A DNA stretch of 64,000 nucleotides from Candidatus Gastranaerophilales bacterium (GCA_944326545.1 CALVEH010000004.1:186001-250000), one strand, 5' to 3'. Counted from the first letter of the stretch, positions 53,041-61,978 are shown. Program-made: numbers and translations. The notes: generated by a model from the sequence alone, not told the origin.

Positions 53041-53826
53041 TTGCAGCCGAATTTGCTAACATTATTATCACCTTCTAATATCCTGATTTTTGTACTGATT
53101 TTTACAAGAATCAGCGGTATGATTTTTTCTATGCCGTTGATTTCTACGTACCCGATACCTCAGCAGGTTAAAATATGGCTTGGGGCATTGGTTGCATTTT
53201 TGTTGTTTCCGATGGTAGCGGCAAATCATTCTTTTATCGTTCCACATAGTATGCCTGAGGTTTTGGTGTATTTGATAAGAGAATTTTCTATCGGCTTTTT
53301 AATCGGTTTTTGTGCAAACTTTTTGTTTGCTGCTGTACAAATCGGCGGTGAATTTGTGAGTATCCAAACAGGGCTTTCTATGAGCCAAGTTCTTGACCCT
53401 GCAACAGGTGAAGCTACTCAGATTCTTTCTCAAATGTATTCATATCTCGCAACAATGGTATTTATTGGGCTTAATGCCCATCAGTGGTTGTTTGCGGCTA
53501 TTTATAAAAGTTTTCAGGCATTTCCTCCGGGGATTGAATATATTTTTACAGGGGATGTTATTTCACAAGTATTGCATATGTCGGCAACGATGTTTTCTAT
53601 CGGCATAAGTATGATTTTGCCTATATTCTGTGTTATGTTTGTATCAGAAGTTCTTATGGGCTTTATGTCAAAGATGATGCCTCAGATGAACATCTTTATG
53701 GTTGCAATACCGCTTAAAATTTACATTGGTATCGTTTTGATGTTGATGTTTTTATCACCGACAGTTACGTATCTTGTTACGGTGACACAAAATTACCTTA
53801 AAGGAATACTCAATATCTTTATCTGA
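53041..53826 (+). CDS. fliR: Flagellar export protein FliR
   Basis: The 261-residue protein has six transmembrane helices and typical FliR parts: FTRISGMIFSMPLIS near the N-terminus, REFSIGFLIGFCANFLFAAV, and GGEFVSIQTGLSMSQVLDP. It completes the FliPQR gate. The start is TTG at 53041, with GGGAGAAG upstream. It is followed by flhB after 11 bases. Confidence 0.95.
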   Translation: MQPNLLTLLSPSNILIFVLIFTRISGMIFSMPLISTYPIPQQVKIWLGALVAFLLFPMVAANHSFIVPHSMPEVLVYLIREFSIGFLIGFCANFLFAAVQIGGEFVSIQTGLSMSQVLDPATGEATQILSQMYSYLATMVFIGLNAHQWLFAAIYKSFQAFPPGIEYIFTGDVISQVLHMSATMFSIGISMILPIFCVMFVSEVLMGFMSKMMPQMNIFMVAIPLKIYIGIVLMLMFLSPTVTYLVTVTQNYLKGILNIFI

Positions 53827-53837
53827 TAGGGAAAAAT

Positions 53838-54953
53838 ATGGCAGACGAAAAAACGGAAGAGGCGACCCCCAAGCGGCGGGAAGACGAGCGAAAAAAAGGG
53901 AATATTGCACGCAGTCAGGATATGACTGCAGCTTTGACCATGACAACGGGCGTTGGTCTGCTTTTTGTTATGTCTCCGATGATAATGGAGAAACTGAAAA
54001 ACCTTCTTTATTATACGCTTACGCACCTTGACCCCAAAAGTATAGAGACTGATGACATTATTGCTTTGTTTGCACCTTATGCAAAAATTACGGGCGAAAT
54101 GCTTTTGCCGTTTTTGTTGGGGCTTGCTGTGGTAACTGCCTTGATTATGAGAATACAGGTAGGGGCTTTGTTTGCTACGGAAAAAATAAAGCCTAAAATG
54201 GATAAATTTCAGCCTTCAAATATTGTTCAGGCCTTAAAAAGGATGTTTAACCCTTTTGAGCCTAAAAATATGATTGAAATATCAAAATCGTTTTTGAAAG
54301 TTGCAATAGTCGGTTATTGCGGTTTTTCTACTGTTATGGGCAGAAAAGACGAGTTACTCGGGCTTTTGGGGGTTGATATCCCGACAGCTTTTGCTGTTTT
54401 ATCGAGTATTTTAACTCAGATGATTTTAAATATTATCGTTGCGATGTTGATTATTGGGTTTATTGATAAAAAATATTCTGATTACGAATATAATAAATCT
54501 ATAAAAATGACTAAACAGGAGATAAAAGACGAATGGAAAAACATGGAAGGGGATCCTGTTATCAAGTCAAAACTCAAGTCTGCACAAATGCAGTTTATGA
54601 AACAAAAAATGCTCACAGCTGTACCTAATGCAGATGTTGTTGTTGCAAATCCTACTCATTTTTCTGTAGCGTTAAAGTATGACAAATCTATTGCGCCTGC
54701 ACCTGTTGTTGTTGCAAAAGGTGTTGATTATATGGCATTTAAAATTAGAGAAATTGCTAAAGCTAACGATGTTCCTATTGTAGAAAACAAACCGCTTGCG
54801 CGTTCTTTGTACAAACTTGTTAAAGTAGATGAAGTTATCCCGGCTGATTTGTATGTAGCAGTAGCAGAGATTCTTGCATTTGTTTACGGAAAAGACGGTG
54901 CCGCAGGGGCAAAACGTATTAAAAACCCAGACCTAAACCCTAATAGAAGATAA
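53838..54953 (+). CDS. flhB: Flagellar export switch protein FlhB, paralogue 2
   Basis: A 371-residue protein with the classical FlhB start EKTEEATPKRREDERKKG, four transmembrane helices and the cytosolic domain with NPTH at 271-274, which self-cleaves to switch export from rod/hook to filament proteins. The position after fliR makes this the standard flagellar FlhB. A related copy lies 11 kb away before fliA. Right after the stop begins a half unit of repeat B and element E2. Confidence 0.95.
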   Translation: MADEKTEEATPKRREDERKKGNIARSQDMTAALTMTTGVGLLFVMSPMIMEKLKNLLYYTLTHLDPKSIETDDIIALFAPYAKITGEMLLPFLLGLAVVTALIMRIQVGALFATEKIKPKMDKFQPSNIVQALKRMFNPFEPKNMIEISKSFLKVAIVGYCGFSTVMGRKDELLGLLGVDIPTAFAVLSSILTQMILNIIVAMLIIGFIDKKYSDYEYNKSIKMTKQEIKDEWKNMEGDPVIKSKLKSAQMQFMKQKMLTAVPNADVVVANPTHFSVALKYDKSIAPAPVVVAKGVDYMAFKIREIAKANDVPIVENKPLARSLYKLVKVDEVIPADLYVAVAEILAFVYGKDGAAGAKRIKNPDLNPNRR

Positions 54954-54954
54954 T

Positions 54955-54987
54955 TTGTCATAGTTTGTCAAGATATAGAAGCCTTAT
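54955..54987 (-). repeat. Family B half unit left of E2
   Basis: Read on the minus strand: ATAAGGCTTCTATATCTTG then ACAAACTATGAC, the first ~32 bases of a B unit. A similar half unit lies at 55209-55238 on the other side of E2, cut at nearly the same point. Confidence 0.7.
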
Positions 54988-55003
54988 AGAAAAATATTTT
55001 TGT

Positions 55004-55207
55004 ATGTTCATTTTTTCTTTTTGTTGCGACGCAAAAAGAAAAAACGAACCAAAAAAGAAAAACACGCTATATCAAAACAGACTCTAAAATATTTATCTTC
55101 AAAATTTTCTAACCGCTACGCTTAACAAAAATTTTGTGCGTAAATACAAAGAGTCTGTAATCAAAACTACAACGGCATAGCCGTACTACTGCTTACGCAG
55201 TTTTTTA
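55004..55207 (+). repeat. Family E element (copy E2), uninterrupted
   Basis: Reference copy without an A insertion. In order: 18-bp A/T-rich hairpin (55007-55051 region), nested CAGACTC/GAGTCTG hairpin with inner AAAATTTTC-type arms (to 55162), ACGGC-ATA-GCCGT and ACTGC-TTAC-GCAGT. 55004-55162 matches 22080-21922 with five differences. Confidence 0.8.
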
Positions 55208-55208
55208 A

Positions 55209-55586
55209 TGATAGTTAGCCAAAATATAGAAGCCTTATAAAAAACAAATACAAATGGAATTGTCGTCTACAGATTAGGTGTCTAATTGTCATAGCTTGCC
55301 AAGCTATTGAAACCATATGAAAAAAACATCAAGTAGTGGAAGGGGCTGTGCCCCTAAACAGTTGTGAGAGGACTTGTTGTCTACAGATTAGGTGTCTAAT
55401 TGTCATAGTCTGCCAAGATATTGAAACCTTATAACAAATACAAGTGGACTTGTCATATATGAGTTAGGTGTTTAGTTATCATAGTCTGCCGAGATATTGA
55501 AGCCTTATAAAACAATCAAGATTGGACTTGTTATATATGAGTTAGGTGTTTAATTATTATAGTCCACCAAGATATAGAAACCTTAT
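55209..55586 (-). repeat. Family B tandem structured repeats (array B4)
   Basis: Minus orientation. Units begin (at ATAAGG or ATATGG) at 55586, 55508, 55432, 55318 and 55238; lengths 78, 76, 114, 80 and a ~30-base half unit. The 114-base unit has AGGGGC-ACA-GCCCCT. One unit has a perfect ATAGCTT-GGC-AAGCTAT hairpin where most units have a broken one. Confidence 0.9.
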
Positions 55587-55662
55587 AAAATACTTAATTG
55601 CTTTTTAGAGCTGTGTTTTATAATATAAATTTGTTACTTTAAGCTTGTATAAAGGAGCGAAT

Positions 55663-56538
55663 ATGTTCTCATTTATTGATAATCATCGTCATTTTATATT
55701 CACGGTTTTGCCTGATTTTTTGCATAACAAATGGACGTTGATGGCAATCAACTTAATCATTTTTGCTATTATAATAAAATTATCTAACTTTTTTATAGAC
55801 AAATTTCTTGATAAAGTCAGCCAATACAAGGATGATTTTGAGTTTAAAAAACAGCTTGTAACCTTAAAATCAATAGCAAAATCTATCGTTGATACAATTA
55901 TTGTTGCGTTTGCAATTATTTATATTTTGAATGTTTTGGGCGTTGATATAAGACCAATTTTGACAGCTGCAGGGGTTTTGGGTGTGGCTGTAGGTTTTGG
56001 TGCAAAAAGATTTTTTGAAGATATCATTACAGGTGCATCTTTGCTTTTGGAAGGTCAAATCCGAGTAGGTGATTACATTGATATTTCAGGCCACGAAGGT
56101 GTTGTTGAAAAAATAGATATAAAACTTATCGTGTTGCGTGATTTACAAGGCAGGGTCCATTATATAAGAAACGGTATGGTTGATACTGTTGTTAATTATA
56201 CTAGAGAATTTTCTTATTACGTTTTTGAACTAGGCGTTAGCTACGATGCTGATATTAACTATGTAATCGAAACTTTAAAAGAGGTAGATGAAGATTTTAG
56301 AAACAATTCTCCTCTCAGAAACAATGTTCTTGCGCCTATGGAGATTTTAGGCGTGGACAAGTTTGATGATTCTGCTGTTATTGTAAAAACCAGAGTAAAA
56401 ACAAAACCGATAAAACAATGGGAAGTAGGTCGTGCTTATAACAAAGCTATTAAAGAAAAATTTGACGCAAAAGGTATCGAAATACCTTTCCCACAAAGAA
56501 CAATTCACATAACAAAAGAAGAATCAGAGTCTTTGTAA
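55663..56538 (+). CDS. Small-conductance mechanosensitive channel (MscS family)
   Basis: The protein (291 residues from the ATG at 55663, which has AAGGAG upstream; a TTG at 55645 is less likely) has three transmembrane helices, the last being the pore helix GVLGVAVGFGAKRFFEDIIT, followed by the MscS beta domain (GDYIDISGHEGVVEKIDIKL) and a C-terminal alpha/beta domain. These channels open under membrane tension and release solutes at hypo-osmotic shock. It lies alone downstream of array B4; rsfS follows after 59 bases. Confidence 0.92.
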   Translation: MFSFIDNHRHFIFTVLPDFLHNKWTLMAINLIIFAIIIKLSNFFIDKFLDKVSQYKDDFEFKKQLVTLKSIAKSIVDTIIVAFAIIYILNVLGVDIRPILTAAGVLGVAVGFGAKRFFEDIITGASLLLEGQIRVGDYIDISGHEGVVEKIDIKLIVLRDLQGRVHYIRNGMVDTVVNYTREFSYYVFELGVSYDADINYVIETLKEVDEDFRNNSPLRNNVLAPMEILGVDKFDDSAVIVKTRVKTKPIKQWEVGRAYNKAIKEKFDAKGIEIPFPQRTIHITKEESESL

Positions 56539-56597
56539 AAGTTCATGATAAAATAAAGGAACATCACACTTATAGTTAAAATAAAGGAAGTAAGAAA

Positions 56598-56996
56598 TTG
56601 GCAGAAATAAGCTCTTATAAATTGGCAAGCGTAATAGCGCGAATATTAGACGACAAACTTGCAAAAGATATTGCAATATTGAACATAAGCAACGTATCAG
56701 TGTTGGCAGACTTTTTTGTTATCTGCTCTGCTGATACAAATACTCAAGTAAAAGCTCTAACAGGTTATGTAAGAGACAGAGTAAAACATCTTTTTGAACG
56801 TATTCCTTCAGGAGAAGAAAACGACCTTAAAAACAGATGGAATCTTTTGGACTATGGCGATGTTATTGTGCACGTTTTGCATAGAGAAGAAAGAGAAACT
56901 TATGCTATAGAAAAATTCTGGTCACACGCTCACAAAATCGAAAGAGAAGACTGGGAAGCAGAATCAAAAGAATACTCGGAATACGAAAACAAATAA
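56598..56996 (+). CDS. rsfS: Ribosome silencing factor RsfS
   Basis: RsfS binds ribosomal protein uL14 and blocks subunit joining in starvation. The 132-residue chain has the family pattern: LASVIARILDDKLAKDIAIL, VLADFFVICSADTNTQVKAL, and DYGDVIVHVLHREERETYAI followed by EKFWSHAHKI. The start is TTG at 56598, with AAAGGAAG upstream. Its usual nadD neighbour is missing. A terminator lies eight bases downstream. Confidence 0.94.
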   Translation: MAEISSYKLASVIARILDDKLAKDIAILNISNVSVLADFFVICSADTNTQVKALTGYVRDRVKHLFERIPSGEENDLKNRWNLLDYGDVIVHVLHREERETYAIEKFWSHAHKIEREDWEAESKEYSEYENK

Positions 56997-57003
56997 TATT
57001 AGC

Positions 57004-57034
57004 AAAAGAGGCGAGATTAATCGCCTCTTTTTTG
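57004..57034 (+). terminator. Intrinsic terminator of rsfS
   Basis: AAAAGAGGCGA pairs with TCGCCTCTTTT around GATTAA-type loop, then T-rich sequence. Confidence 0.9.
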
Positions 57035-57106
57035 TAAATCGTGTGTCTGACAATGGAATTTTGTTTTTGCCGCATAGCTTTTGGCTCAAAAACTTTTTCA
57101 GACAAA

Positions 57107-57718
57107 TTAACAATCGCATTTATCTTTCTTTGTTAATTTTTTGTACTTGTCTTTTTGACATTGATTTAATATTTGCATAAAGCATTTTTTGTGGTCTTTT
57201 TGTTTATCTTTGATTTCTGATTTTAAATCTCTTATTTTTTGTCTTTGTTCATGTTTTGAGCGCCAAGAGCATTTTTGGCATTTCATTTTTTCAAGTTTAG
57301 CTTTTTCTTGTTTGCAGCACATTTTTAAAGGCGCAATTTCATCAAAGAATTTTTCGTCAATACATTTGCCTTTAACTCTTTGTTCTTGAGTTAGACCAAG
57401 ATTTGTATAAATTTCGCATCTTTGTTCAAAGTATTTTGTTTTCCAAGCCTGAATCTCTTCGCAAGAGTTGAACACCGGTGTAGAATTGCAGTTGCAGTCA
57501 GTTTTTCCGCAAGTAGGACAAGGCTCTTTTTTCTTTTCACAGCAAGGCTCTTTCTTTTGTTCGCAAGGTGTTGCGCAAGGTGAAGAAGCAGGGCAAGTAA
57601 CAGGTACAATAGATGCCACAGATGGTGAAGGGATAGACATAGACGGGGTCGGTGCAGCTGATACACTCATTATTGAACACATCATAGCAGCACAAAGTGT
57701 GATTGCGGTTTTTTTCAT
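57107..57718 (-). CDS. Exported Cys-rich protein with Spy/CpxP-like LTxxQ region
   Basis: The 203-residue precursor has a signal peptide (KKTAITLCAAMMCSIMSVSA). The mature part has about 20 cysteines, many in the first third: CEQKKEPCCEKKKEPCPTC, then GKTDCNCN. The second half is helical with LGLTQEQRVKGKCIDEKFF, resembling the LTxxQ motif of the periplasmic chaperones Spy and CpxP, with further Cys pairs (MCCKQ, CQKC). A metal-binding or disulfide-rich periplasmic protein is plausible. The cysteine density is far above the rest of the window. It has a strong AAGGAGAA site and no operon partner. Confidence 0.65.
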   Translation of the reverse strand: MKKTAITLCAAMMCSIMSVSAAPTPSMSIPSPSVASIVPVTCPASSPCATPCEQKKEPCCEKKKEPCPTCGKTDCNCNSTPVFNSCEEIQAWKTKYFEQRCEIYTNLGLTQEQRVKGKCIDEKFFDEIAPLKMCCKQEKAKLEKMKCQKCSWRSKHEQRQKIRDLKSEIKDKQKDHKKCFMQILNQCQKDKYKKLTKKDKCDC

Positions 57719-57845
57719 ATAATTCTCCTTACTCTTAAATAACTGTTGTTATTTACAAGTAAATTATAAGTGCTTCATTAATTGAGTAAACGACAGTGAG
57801 GCAAGGACTGTCGGGCTATTTTTGTTAGAGAATTATATGAACAAA

Positions 57846-57892
57846 AAAACAGGCTTTTCGAGTTTTCGAGAAGCCTGTTTTGATATTTTTTT
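57846..57892 (-). terminator. Intrinsic terminator of tsf
   Basis: AAACAGGCTT pairs with AAGCCTGTTT; the inner CTCGAAAACTCG extends the stem. It lies beyond the tsf stop on the minus strand, with a T-run. Confidence 0.85.
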
Positions 57893-57899
57893 TATTTGC

Positions 57900-58766
57900 T
57901 TATTTACCTGCCATTTGGCTTGCAACTTCTTCAGCAAAGTTGTCTTGTCTTTTTTCAAGACCTTCACCCAATACGTAACGGATGAATGATTTAATAGTCA
58001 ATTTGCCTTCGATAAGTTGAGCAACTGTTTGATCAGGGTTTTTAACAAACGGTTGTTCTAACAAGCATCTTGAAGCCATAAGTTTGTTGATTCTGCCTTC
58101 AACGATTTTAGCTCTGATGTTTTCTGGTTTTTTAGCAAGGTCTTCTTTACCCATTTCGATTCTAGTTTCTTCATCAATAACTGATTGAGGAATTTCTTCT
58201 CTAGAAACGAATTCAGGAGCGTTAGAAGCGATGTGTAAGCAGATGTCTTTTTCAAGAGTTTCATCAGCTTTGTCAGTGTTTAAAAGAACACCGATTTTGC
58301 CGTTGTGGATGTAAGTTGCAGGGCAACCTTCAACGATATCAAATCTTCTAACAGTGATTTTTTCACCGATAGTAGCTACTTTTTCTTTGATGATGTCTTC
58401 TACTTTTTGACCGCATTTAGCGCAAGTAGAAGCTAACAATTCTTCAACGTTAGCAGGTTTGATTGCAACAACTTGTTGAGCAAGGTTAGCAACAAGTGCT
58501 TTGAATTCTTCGTTTTTAGCAACGAAGTCAGTTTCGCAGTTAACTTCGATAATAGCACCGATGTTACCATCAATATAAGAACCTACTAAACCTTCAGCAG
58601 CGATTCTGCCCATTTTCTTTTCAGCAGAAGCAATACCTTTTTGACGAAGGAATTCCATAGCTTTTTCCATATCACCGTTGTTTTCAACAAGTGCTTTTTT
58701 AGCATCGAGAATACCTGCACCGGTTTTTTCTCTAAGTTCTTTAACCATAGCAGCGGTAATTGTCAT
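57900..58766 (-). CDS. tsf: Elongation factor Ts
   Basis: EF-Ts recycles EF-Tu by exchanging GDP for GTP. The 288-residue protein starts TITAAMVKELREKTGAGILD (ATG at 58766, ribosome binding site AGAGGA), the standard N-terminus, with ALVENNGDMEKAMEFLRQKG and the core around CETDFVAKNEEF. A CAKCG pair occurs in the core, which is not usual. An open frame continues 39 codons upstream, but has no family support. Normally co-transcribed with rpsB; here a 354-base gap with a hairpin and repeat A6 separates them. Confidence 0.96.
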   Translation of the reverse strand: MTITAAMVKELREKTGAGILDAKKALVENNGDMEKAMEFLRQKGIASAEKKMGRIAAEGLVGSYIDGNIGAIIEVNCETDFVAKNEEFKALVANLAQQVVAIKPANVEELLASTCAKCGQKVEDIIKEKVATIGEKITVRRFDIVEGCPATYIHNGKIGVLLNTDKADETLEKDICLHIASNAPEFVSREEIPQSVIDEETRIEMGKEDLAKKPENIRAKIVEGRINKLMASRCLLEQPFVKNPDQTVAQLIEGKLTIKSFIRYVLGEGLEKRQDNFAEEVASQMAGK

Positions 58767-58832
58767 AATAATTAATCCTCTCTGTTTATAAAATACCGAA
58801 TCCGCCTGATATAACAAGCGATTTAAAAAATT

Positions 58833-59068
58833 TAATCTAGTGTCGCAGTTGTCGCCTCGAACCTTCGAGCCGCCACTGCTCACCTTTTCAATGTGACACT
58901 CACCTACACTTAACTTCGTTAAGTTTCGGAGACAGGCTCACTAGCATCGCCACAGCTCTGCTGTTCGCTTTGTCCAAAAATTCGTTCTCGTCTTCCTCTC
59001 GCAAAAACTGACATTTAGTCAGCTTTTGTTCGGCAGAGTGCTTCTTATCACGAATTTTTCTCGGACAG
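58833..59068 (-). repeat. Family A repeat (copy A6) between rpsB and tsf
   Basis: Minus orientation, all main hairpins present. AAAAATTCGT pairs with ACGAATTTTT as in A2. The loop between them holds an extra hairpin CTGAC-ATTTA-GTCAG (AAAA/TTTT flanks). Read on the plus strand it begins AATCTAGTGTCG and ends in CGAATTTTTCTCGGACAG. Confidence 0.9.
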
Positions 59069-59079
59069 GTTAATCTAAC

Positions 59080-59109
59080 TTAAGGGCTTTGAACATACAA
59101 AGCCCTTAA
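59080..59109 (-). terminator. Strong hairpin after rpsB
   Basis: TTAAGGGCTTTG and CAAAGCCCTTAA form a perfect 12-bp stem with a six-base loop, just beyond the rpsB stop. There is no good T-run on the minus strand, so it may be a weak terminator or processing site. Confidence 0.6.
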
Positions 59110-59120
59110 ATTTAAAATTA

Positions 59121-59900
59121 CTAAGCTTCAACTTCTTCAGTTTTAGCTTCTTCAACAGTAACGCCTGCATCTTCTGCTTTAATAGTTTCTGCTTTAGCGC
59201 CTACTGCTTTGTTTTCTCTTAATTGTTTACCTTCTAATACAGCGTCAGCTAATTTAGAAGCAATCAATCTGATTGAACGGATAGCATCATCGTTACCTGG
59301 GATGATGTAGTCGATTCCGTCCGGGTTAGCGTTTGTATCAGCCAAGCAAACTACAGGGATGTGCAATTTGTTAGCTTCTGCAATAGCGATGTCTTCTTTC
59401 TTTTGGTCAACAACAAAGATAATGTCTGGCATACCACGCATTTCTTTGATACCGCCAAGAGTTTTTGACAATTTTTCAAGTTTTTTAGTCATTTGAACAA
59501 CTTCTTTTTTAGGAAGTTTGTCGATGTGACCTGAGTTAACGAAGTCTTCGAGTTCTCTTAATTTGTTAACTCTGCCTCTGATAGTTTCAAAGTTAGTTAA
59601 CAAACCACCAAGCCATCTTCTGTTGATGTAGTACATACCACATCTTTGAGCTTCTTGAGCAACAACTTCAGTAGCTTGTTTTTTAGTACCTACGAATAAA
59701 ACGTTTTTGCCTCTTGCAGCAAATTCTTTAACGATTTCGTAAGCTTCGTCCAATTTGTCAGAAGTTTTTCTCAAATCTATTACATAGATTCCGTTTCTTG
59801 CACCGTAAATATACGGTTTCATTTTGGGGTTCCATCTTTGTGTTTGGTGTCCGAAGTGTACTCCGGCTTCGAGTAAATCAATCATTGATGCTACCGGCAT
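59121..59900 (-). CDS. rpsB: 30S ribosomal protein S2
   Basis: S2 is a late-assembling small-subunit protein. The 259-residue sequence has the expected [59 protein letters not shown] and the late [19 protein letters not shown] motifs, with an acidic C-terminal tail. ATG start with AAAAGGAG upstream. It would be expected to share an operon with tsf; see the repeat and hairpin in between. The leader can fold (separate entry). Confidence 0.97.
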   Translation of the reverse strand: MPVASMIDLLEAGVHFGHQTQRWNPKMKPYIYGARNGIYVIDLRKTSDKLDEAYEIVKEFAARGKNVLFVGTKKQATEVVAQEAQRCGMYYINRRWLGGLLTNFETIRGRVNKLRELEDFVNSGHIDKLPKKEVVQMTKKLEKLSKTLGGIKEMRGMPDIIFVVDQKKEDIAIAEANKLHIPVVCLADTNANPDGIDYIIPGNDDAIRSIRLIASKLADAVLEGKQLRENKAVGAKAETIKAEDAGVTVEEAKTEEVEA

Positions 59901-59919
59901 CTTTTTCTCCTTTTCTTGC

Positions 59920-59994
59920 GAACTTTAACTTACTAGGAAGGGATATGCTTTAACTGTTTTAAGTCTCGGCCCCGACGTGTTCCGTCTAAAGTTC
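59920..59994 (-). promoter_or_regulatory. Structured leader of rpsB
   Basis: GAACTTTA and TAAAGTTC (59987-59994 and 59920-59927, read on the minus strand) close a domain of ~60 bases, which holds GACG-GAACA-CGTC inside. It ends ~20 bases before the start codon, and could be a ribosomal-protein autoregulation site. Confidence 0.4.
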
Positions 59995-60190
59995 AATTAC
60001 TATACTACAGTTAAAATTATAACCTAAAAAAAATATAAGAAAACATGGCGGGTTTATATTGCTTAATAATTCCACACTAAAAATTTTTCTTTAAGCTATA
60101 ATTATCGTGTATATCGCTAAACTGTTGATAAGTATTCGGTTTTTACGGTTTATGCGCAAATTATAAGACAAACAACAAGGGTCAGGAGTT

Positions 60191-61330
60191 ATGGCAGACA
60201 AAAAACAAAAGAAAAAAATTAAAGTTGCATTCCCTCATATGGGTAATATTTATATCGCTTGGGGTTCAGCGTTAAGAAGACTTGGCATTGAACCATATAT
60301 TCCGCCATACTCAAGTAAAAGAACATTGTCTTTGGGTACAAAAAACAGCCCCGAGTCTATTTGTTTGCCTTACAAACTTATTTTAGGCAACTTTATCGAA
60401 GCCATTGAAGGCGGAGCTGATTACGTTGCGATGATTTCTTCTCCCGGTATTTGTCGTCTTGGCGAATATGGTGCAGGTATCCAAAATACTTTGGAAGATA
60501 TGGGCTATCACGCAAACTATATCGAGCTTCAACTCTATGACGGCGTAAAAGGGATGTTTAAGTTTTTAACTGAATTAAGCGGTATCAAAAACCCTGTCAC
60601 TATCGTTAGAGCAATAGTTTTTGCTTTCAGAAAAGTATTTGCTACAGACAGAATGGAAAACCTTTTGTCTTACTACAGAGCAAGAGAAATACACGCAGGT
60701 GACGCTGAAAAAGCTTTCAAAAAAGGTATGAAGCTAATCTATGAAGCTAACCACTACAAAGAATTGAAAAAAGCAGAAAAACAAGCTGCAGAGCTTATCA
60801 AAAAGACAGAAATTGACCCTAAAAGAGATGTATTACACGTTGATTTAACAGGCGAAATTTATCTTGTACAGGATCCGTTCTCTAACCAAAATATTGAAAG
60901 AGAACTCGGTAAAATGGGCGTTCAAACAAGAAGAACTCTTACTGTATCAAGCTTTTTGAAAGATGCTATCATTCCAAAAATGTTTGTTAAAGGCGAAACT
61001 CACCTTGAACGTGCTGTAAGACTTGCAAAACCTTATCTTGCAAGAGATATTGGCGGTGACTCTTTAGAGTGCGTTTCTGACATTGTTTATGCTAACGAAA
61101 ACGGAAAAGACGGTATCATCCACGTTAGCCCGTTCACTTGTATGCCTGAAATCATGTCACAAAACTTCTTCCCTGCTATTAGAGAAAATTGCGAGATTCC
61201 TATTTTGCCTTTGATTCTTGACGAACAAACAGGTAAAGCTGGTTATATTACTCGTCTTGAAGCGTTTGTTGATTTGATGAGAAGACGTAAAAGAAAAAAA
61301 GAAATGGAACTTGCTGCTTCTTCTAAGTAG
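60191..61330 (+). CDS. Acyl-CoA dehydratase activase-related protein (DUF2229)
   Basis: The 379-residue protein matches the DUF2229-type part of the 2-hydroxyacyl-CoA dehydratase activator family: VAFPHMGNIYIAWGSALRRL, SPESICLPYKLILGNFIEAI, MISSPGICRLGEYG, and HVSPFTCMPEIMSQN near the end. Cysteines in ICLPYK, ICRLG and FTCMPE are the conserved ones that may hold an iron-sulfur cluster. It stands alone; the ATPase subunit and the dehydratase are absent from the window. The biochemical role of this form is not known. AGGAG lies before the ATG. Confidence 0.82.
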   Translation: MADKKQKKKIKVAFPHMGNIYIAWGSALRRLGIEPYIPPYSSKRTLSLGTKNSPESICLPYKLILGNFIEAIEGGADYVAMISSPGICRLGEYGAGIQNTLEDMGYHANYIELQLYDGVKGMFKFLTELSGIKNPVTIVRAIVFAFRKVFATDRMENLLSYYRAREIHAGDAEKAFKKGMKLIYEANHYKELKKAEKQAAELIKKTEIDPKRDVLHVDLTGEIYLVQDPFSNQNIERELGKMGVQTRRTLTVSSFLKDAIIPKMFVKGETHLERAVRLAKPYLARDIGGDSLECVSDIVYANENGKDGIIHVSPFTCMPEIMSQNFFPAIRENCEIPILPLILDEQTGKAGYITRLEAFVDLMRRRKRKKEMELAASSK

Positions 61331-61334
61331 TTTT

Positions 61335-61910
61335 ATAAGGTTTCTATACCTTGGCAGACTATGACAATTTGACACCTGAATCAATGACAACAAGTCCACT
61401 TGTATTTGTATAGCGGCACAGCCGTTTTCACTACTTGGTGCATTCAGGCTACTTTATTTTTGTAAGGTTTCTATACCTTGGCAGACTGTGACAATTTGAC
61501 ACCTGAATCAATGACAACAAGTCCACTTGTATTTGTATAGCGGCACAGCCGTTTTCACTACTTGGTGCATTCAGGCTACTTTATTTTTATAAGGTTTCTA
61601 TACCTTGGCAGACTATGACAATTTGACACCTAATCTGTAGACGACAAGTCCACTCACAACTGTTTAGGGGCACAGCCCCTTCCACTACTTGATGTTTTTT
61701 TCATATGGTTTCAATAGCTTGGCAAGCTATGACAATTTGACACCTGAATCAATGACAACAAGTCCACTTGTATTTGTATAGCGGCACAGCCGTTTTCACT
61801 ACTTGGTGCATTCAGGCTACTTTATTTTTATAAGGTTTCTATACCTCGGCAGGCTGTGACAATTAAATACCTATTTTATTAACAACAAGTCTGTTCGCTT
61901 AAGTTGCTGT
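61335..61910 (+). repeat. Family B tandem structured repeats (array B5, five units)
   Basis: Unit starts 61335, 61462, 61589, 61703 and 61830; lengths 127, 127, 114, 127 and ~81. Units 1, 2 and 4 have AGCGGC-ACA-GCCGTT (61412-61426 in the first); unit 3 has AGGGGC-ACA-GCCCCT. Unit 4 has a perfect ATAGCTT-GGC-AAGCTAT (61714-61730). Unit 5 pairs AGGCT with AGTCT where others pair GGACT with AGTCC. Confidence 0.92.
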
Positions 61911-61978
61911 TTTAAGAGTGTGCGACAATTGCAGAATTGCTCACAATATTGATGACTGGTTACAAATTTTGTAAATTA

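Noticed and set aside
42743-54953. Virulence-type III secretion injectisome
   Set aside because: Only FliP, FliQ, FliR and FlhB homologues are present, with a FliA-type sigma; no secretin, needle or translocator genes are visible. Flagellar export is the simpler reading.
58767-58883. N-terminal 39-residue extension of EF-Ts
   Set aside because: The standard EF-Ts start with a good ribosome binding site is the ATG at 58766; the extension reads into the repeat-bearing spacer.
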